Shown: positions 43,524 to 45,557 of the stretch, piece by piece
Layout of the letters: each line of letters starts with the position of its first letter
Numbering within the stretch: the stretch's first letter is position 1
Assembly: GCA_002414505.1 (NCBI GenBank)
Contig: DHZF01000012.1
Location: forward strand, 3,343 to 48,899
DNA: 45,557 nt
Source of the DNA: Hyphomonas sp. UBA5111
GTDB taxonomy: Bacteria; Pseudomonadota; Alphaproteobacteria; Caulobacterales; Hyphomonadaceae
Reading direction: 5' to 3'
Translations under genes and position numbers: made by a program
Notes under the pieces: generated by a model
Databases searched by the model: none
What the model saw: only the letters and a program-made list of their open reading frames with translations
Told to the model about the DNA's origin: nothing

Positions 43524-43978
43524 TCGGATTGGCGGCGAGCGCAGCTGGGGGCGGCGTCTTCGGCCTGCTCGGCACGGTGATCGGCCGGGCGGCGGGCTAT
43601 TTCGAGCAGCGTCAGTCACAGGCGCATGAACGCGCGCGCTGGCAGCATGAGGCAGAACTGATCGGTTTGCAGAGACAGGCCCAGCGCGAAGAGAGCGACG
43701 CGGCGGAGCGGCTCGCCAAGACACGCGGCAGCTGGGCGGGGCTCACCGCCTCGCTGCAGGCCGAAGCCGCAATTGGGGCCAGTTATGCCTGGGTCAATGC
43801 GGTACGGGCGCTGACCCGGCCCGTGCTGACCCTGTTGCTCTGGCTCATCACCTGGCTGGTGTTCGTGGCGTCGCCGGAGGCCGAACAGGTCAAGATCGTG
43901 GAAACGGCCACATTCGCTGCGACGGCGGCGACGCTCTGGTGGTTCGGGGATCGCGGGGCGCAGCGCACGGCGCGTTGA
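43511..43978 (+). CDS. GTA-type 3-TM holin
   Basis: A 155-residue protein of the three-transmembrane holin family associated with gene transfer agent release. TM1 lies at about 7-29 (small-residue rich), followed by a charged coiled-coil stretch (ARWQHEAELIGLQRQAQREE), TM2 at about 104-121 (PVLTLLLWLITWLVFVAS) and TM3 at about 130-146 (TFAATAATLWWFG). The start overlaps the endolysin end by 13 bp. Holin would permeabilise the inner membrane to free the endolysin when GTA particles are released. Confidence 0.88.
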   Translation: MADIVGLAASAAGGGVFGLLGTVIGRAAGYFEQRQSQAHERARWQHEAELIGLQRQAQREESDAAERLAKTRGSWAGLTASLQAEAAIGASYAWVNAVRALTRPVLTLLLWLITWLVFVASPEAEQVKIVETATFAATAATLWWFGDRGAQRTAR

Positions 43979-44001
43979 CGTTCCGCCTCGCGCCGGTCCA
44001 T

Positions 44002-44026
44002 CCTGCCCGAAACATTGAAGGGCAGG
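44002..44026 (+). promoter_or_regulatory. Hairpin covering the glpK ribosome binding region
   Basis: CCTGCCC (44002-44008) and GGGCAGG (44020-44026) form a perfect 7-bp hairpin with an 11-base loop, ending four bases before the glpK start. The right arm contains the only purine-rich Shine-Dalgarno candidate, so the stem could lower initiation unless opened. Confidence 0.35.
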
Positions 44027-44030
44027 CGAC

Positions 44031-45512
44031 ATGGGCGACTATATTCTCGTCATTGATGAGGGCACCACATCCACGCGGGCGATCGTGTTCGACCGCGAGC
44101 TGAACCAGGTGGCGCTGGCGCAGAAAGAAGTGCCGCTGGCCTATCCGAATGATGGCTGGGTCGAGCAGGATGGCGAGGAGATCTGGGACAAGACGGTCGA
44201 GGTCTGCCGCGCCGCCATTGAGCAGGCGGGCGGCGTGGACCAGATCGCCGGAATCGGCATCACCAATCAGCGCGAGACGACGCTGGTCTGGGACAGGGCG
44301 ACCGGCAAGCCGATTGCCCCGGCCATCATCTGGCAGGACCGGCGCACGGCCGAAACCTGTGAGCGTCTGAGGAAGGCGGGGCATGAGGCGTCGGTTCAGG
44401 GCGAAACCGGCCTGCTGATCGATCCCTATTTCTCCGGCACCAAGATTGGCTGGGTCCTGGAGAATGTGGAGGGCGCAAAGGCGCGGGCAGAGGCTGGCGA
44501 ACTGGCCTTCGGCACCATCGAGAGCTTCCTGATCTGGAAGCTGACGGGCGGGGCCTCACACGTCACCGATGTGACCAATGCCTCGCGGACCTTGCTCTAT
44601 CGGTTGGGCCTTGGAGAGGATGGCGGGTGGAGCGACAAGATGTGCGCCCTGCTGGGCGTGCCGAAAAGCATGCTGCCAGACATTCGGCAGAATGCGGATG
44701 ATTTCGGGACCAGCGAGGAAAGCCTCTTCGGCAAGACGCTGCCGATCCTGTCCGCGGCGGGCGACCAGCAATCGGCGCTTGTGGGCCAGGCCTGTCTGGA
44801 GCCCGGCACGGCCAAGATCACTTATGGCACCGGGGCGTTCCTCGTCGCCAATTGCGGCAGTGACCGTCCGGACTCGGCCAATCGCTTGCTCGGCACGGTC
44901 GGGTATGAGGCCGCGGGCAGGGGCGCGATGGCGCTGGAAGGCTCCATCTTCAATGCGGGCACGATCGTGCAATGGCTGCGCGATGACCTGCGGCTGATCG
45001 AGGATGCGGCGGAAAGCGCTGAAGTGGCGGCTGGCCTCAAGGGCAATGGGGGGGTCTATATCGTGCCGGCTTTCACCGGGCTCGGCGCGCCGCATTGGGC
45101 CGCCGATGCGCGCGGTACGATCACGGGCATCACTCGTGCCACCAAGGCCGAACATCTCGTTCGGGCCGGGCTGGAATCTGTAGCCTACCAGACACGTGAC
45201 CTGCTTGATGCATTTGAGGCAGACGGTGTTGCCATCAAGGAATTGCGCGTCGATGGCGGCATGGTGGCAAATGACTGGCTGATGCAATTCATCGCCGACA
45301 TTTGCGAACGTCCGATCCTGCGGCCAGATTATCGCGAAATGACGGCGCTCGGCGCAGCCGCGCTGGCGGCGATGCAGCTCGGCTGGCTGGCCGCCGATGA
45401 CTGGGCGCGTCGCACCGTGCCGGGCACACGCTTCGAGCCCAAGATGGAAAAGACCGCCTCCGCCCGGCTCCGCCAGGGCTGGGCCACAGCCCTGCGCAAG
45501 ACGCTGGCCTAG
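44031..45512 (+). CDS. glpK: Glycerol kinase GlpK
   Basis: A 493-residue FGGY-family kinase converting glycerol to glycerol-3-phosphate. Visible motifs: the phosphate loop VIDEGTTSTRAIVFDRE, substrate-region NQRETTLVWDRATGKP and WQDRRT, DPYFSGTKIGWVL, GDQQSALVGQ with the catalytic aspartate, YGTGAFLV, and GLGAPHWAADARG. Length equals that of E. coli GlpK (about 500). No glpF or glpD is adjacent, so glycerol uptake genes lie elsewhere or after the window. It starts 52 bp after the holin. Confidence 0.97.
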   Translation: MGDYILVIDEGTTSTRAIVFDRELNQVALAQKEVPLAYPNDGWVEQDGEEIWDKTVEVCRAAIEQAGGVDQIAGIGITNQRETTLVWDRATGKPIAPAIIWQDRRTAETCERLRKAGHEASVQGETGLLIDPYFSGTKIGWVLENVEGAKARAEAGELAFGTIESFLIWKLTGGASHVTDVTNASRTLLYRLGLGEDGGWSDKMCALLGVPKSMLPDIRQNADDFGTSEESLFGKTLPILSAAGDQQSALVGQACLEPGTAKITYGTGAFLVANCGSDRPDSANRLLGTVGYEAAGRGAMALEGSIFNAGTIVQWLRDDLRLIEDAAESAEVAAGLKGNGGVYIVPAFTGLGAPHWAADARGTITGITRATKAEHLVRAGLESVAYQTRDLLDAFEADGVAIKELRVDGGMVANDWLMQFIADICERPILRPDYREMTALGAAALAAMQLGWLAADDWARRTVPGTRFEPKMEKTASARLRQGWATALRKTLA

Positions 45513-45541
45513 GTAATTTAAATTAAAAGGAGGGATTCCTG

Positions 45542-45557
45542 GTGCCGCGAGGGAGAA
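45542..45557 (+). CDS. Possible start of next gene (cut by window end)
   Basis: GTG at 45542 is preceded by AAAAGGAGGG with a seven-base spacer, one of the best Shine-Dalgarno sequences in the window, in an AT-rich leader after glpK. Only the first five codons (GTG CCG CGA GGG AGA) are visible, so identity cannot be judged; a glycerol-metabolism gene would be a natural guess. Confidence 0.35.

Overview
The window is about 45.6 kb of high-GC, densely packed alphaproteobacterial chromosome, most likely from the Hyphomonadaceae (Hyphomonas and relatives). The lineage call rests on a Rhodobacter-type gene transfer agent (GTA) cluster, a cycHJKL-type cytochrome c maturation operon beside degP, two two-component systems and glnE, a heterodimeric methylmalonyl-CoA mutase, and an isolated GTA-type endolysin/holin pair. 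Order and family are inferences from gene content. No tRNA, rRNA, CRISPR array, transposase or integrase was seen.

Region 1 (1-9828) is the distal two thirds of a GTA structural cluster on the + strand: prohead protease (cut by the window edge), major capsid, connector gp6, tail terminator gp8, tail tube gp9, tail chaperones gp10 and gp10.1, tape measure gp11, and baseplate/host-contact proteins gp12 to gp15. From gp6 onward nearly every gene overlaps or abuts the next. The cluster departs from the Rhodobacter capsulatus plan in five ways. There is no gp7 (head-closure) gene. The tape measure is only 125 aa. gp13 has lost a central segment but keeps four cysteines. The capsid gene is bracketed by two related compound inverted repeats. 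A roughly 680-bp, partly AT-rich island lies between capsid and gp6 and holds a 67-aa gene, a convergent 41-aa minigene and two perfect inverted repeats. The lysis functions (M15 endolysin and GTA-type 3-TM holin) are about 33 kb away at 43104-43978.

Region 2 (9965-16438) holds a DnaJ-class co-chaperone, a convergent MHYT-GGDEF-EAL cyclic-di-GMP enzyme, an unknown lipoprotein, and two tandem LuxR-type regulators that keep the acyl-homoserine-lactone pocket residues.

Region 3 (16533-29979) is an envelope-signalling and maturation block: PepSY protein, OmpR-type regulator, sensor kinase, then ccmI-ccmE-ccmF-ccmH. A reversed prepilin peptidase and a 669-bp gene-free gap follow, then degP, a second regulator/kinase pair and glnE. 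The first part matches the feuN-feuP-feuQ-cycHJKL order recalled from rhizobia.

Region 4 (30047-34913) has an EF-hand exported protein, an ECF sigma factor with membrane partner and periplasmic metal-sensor-like protein, an amidase, a YbjN-like protein, a GFA-family protein and a YbjQ-family protein.

Region 5 (34970-45557) carries the minus-strand methylmalonyl-CoA mutase operon (mutA, an intruding low-GC lipoprotein, mutB, a methyltransferase), a small gene under a Fur-box-like site, a GH43 lipoprotein, a nitronate monooxygenase-like enzyme, the GTA lysis pair, and glpK.
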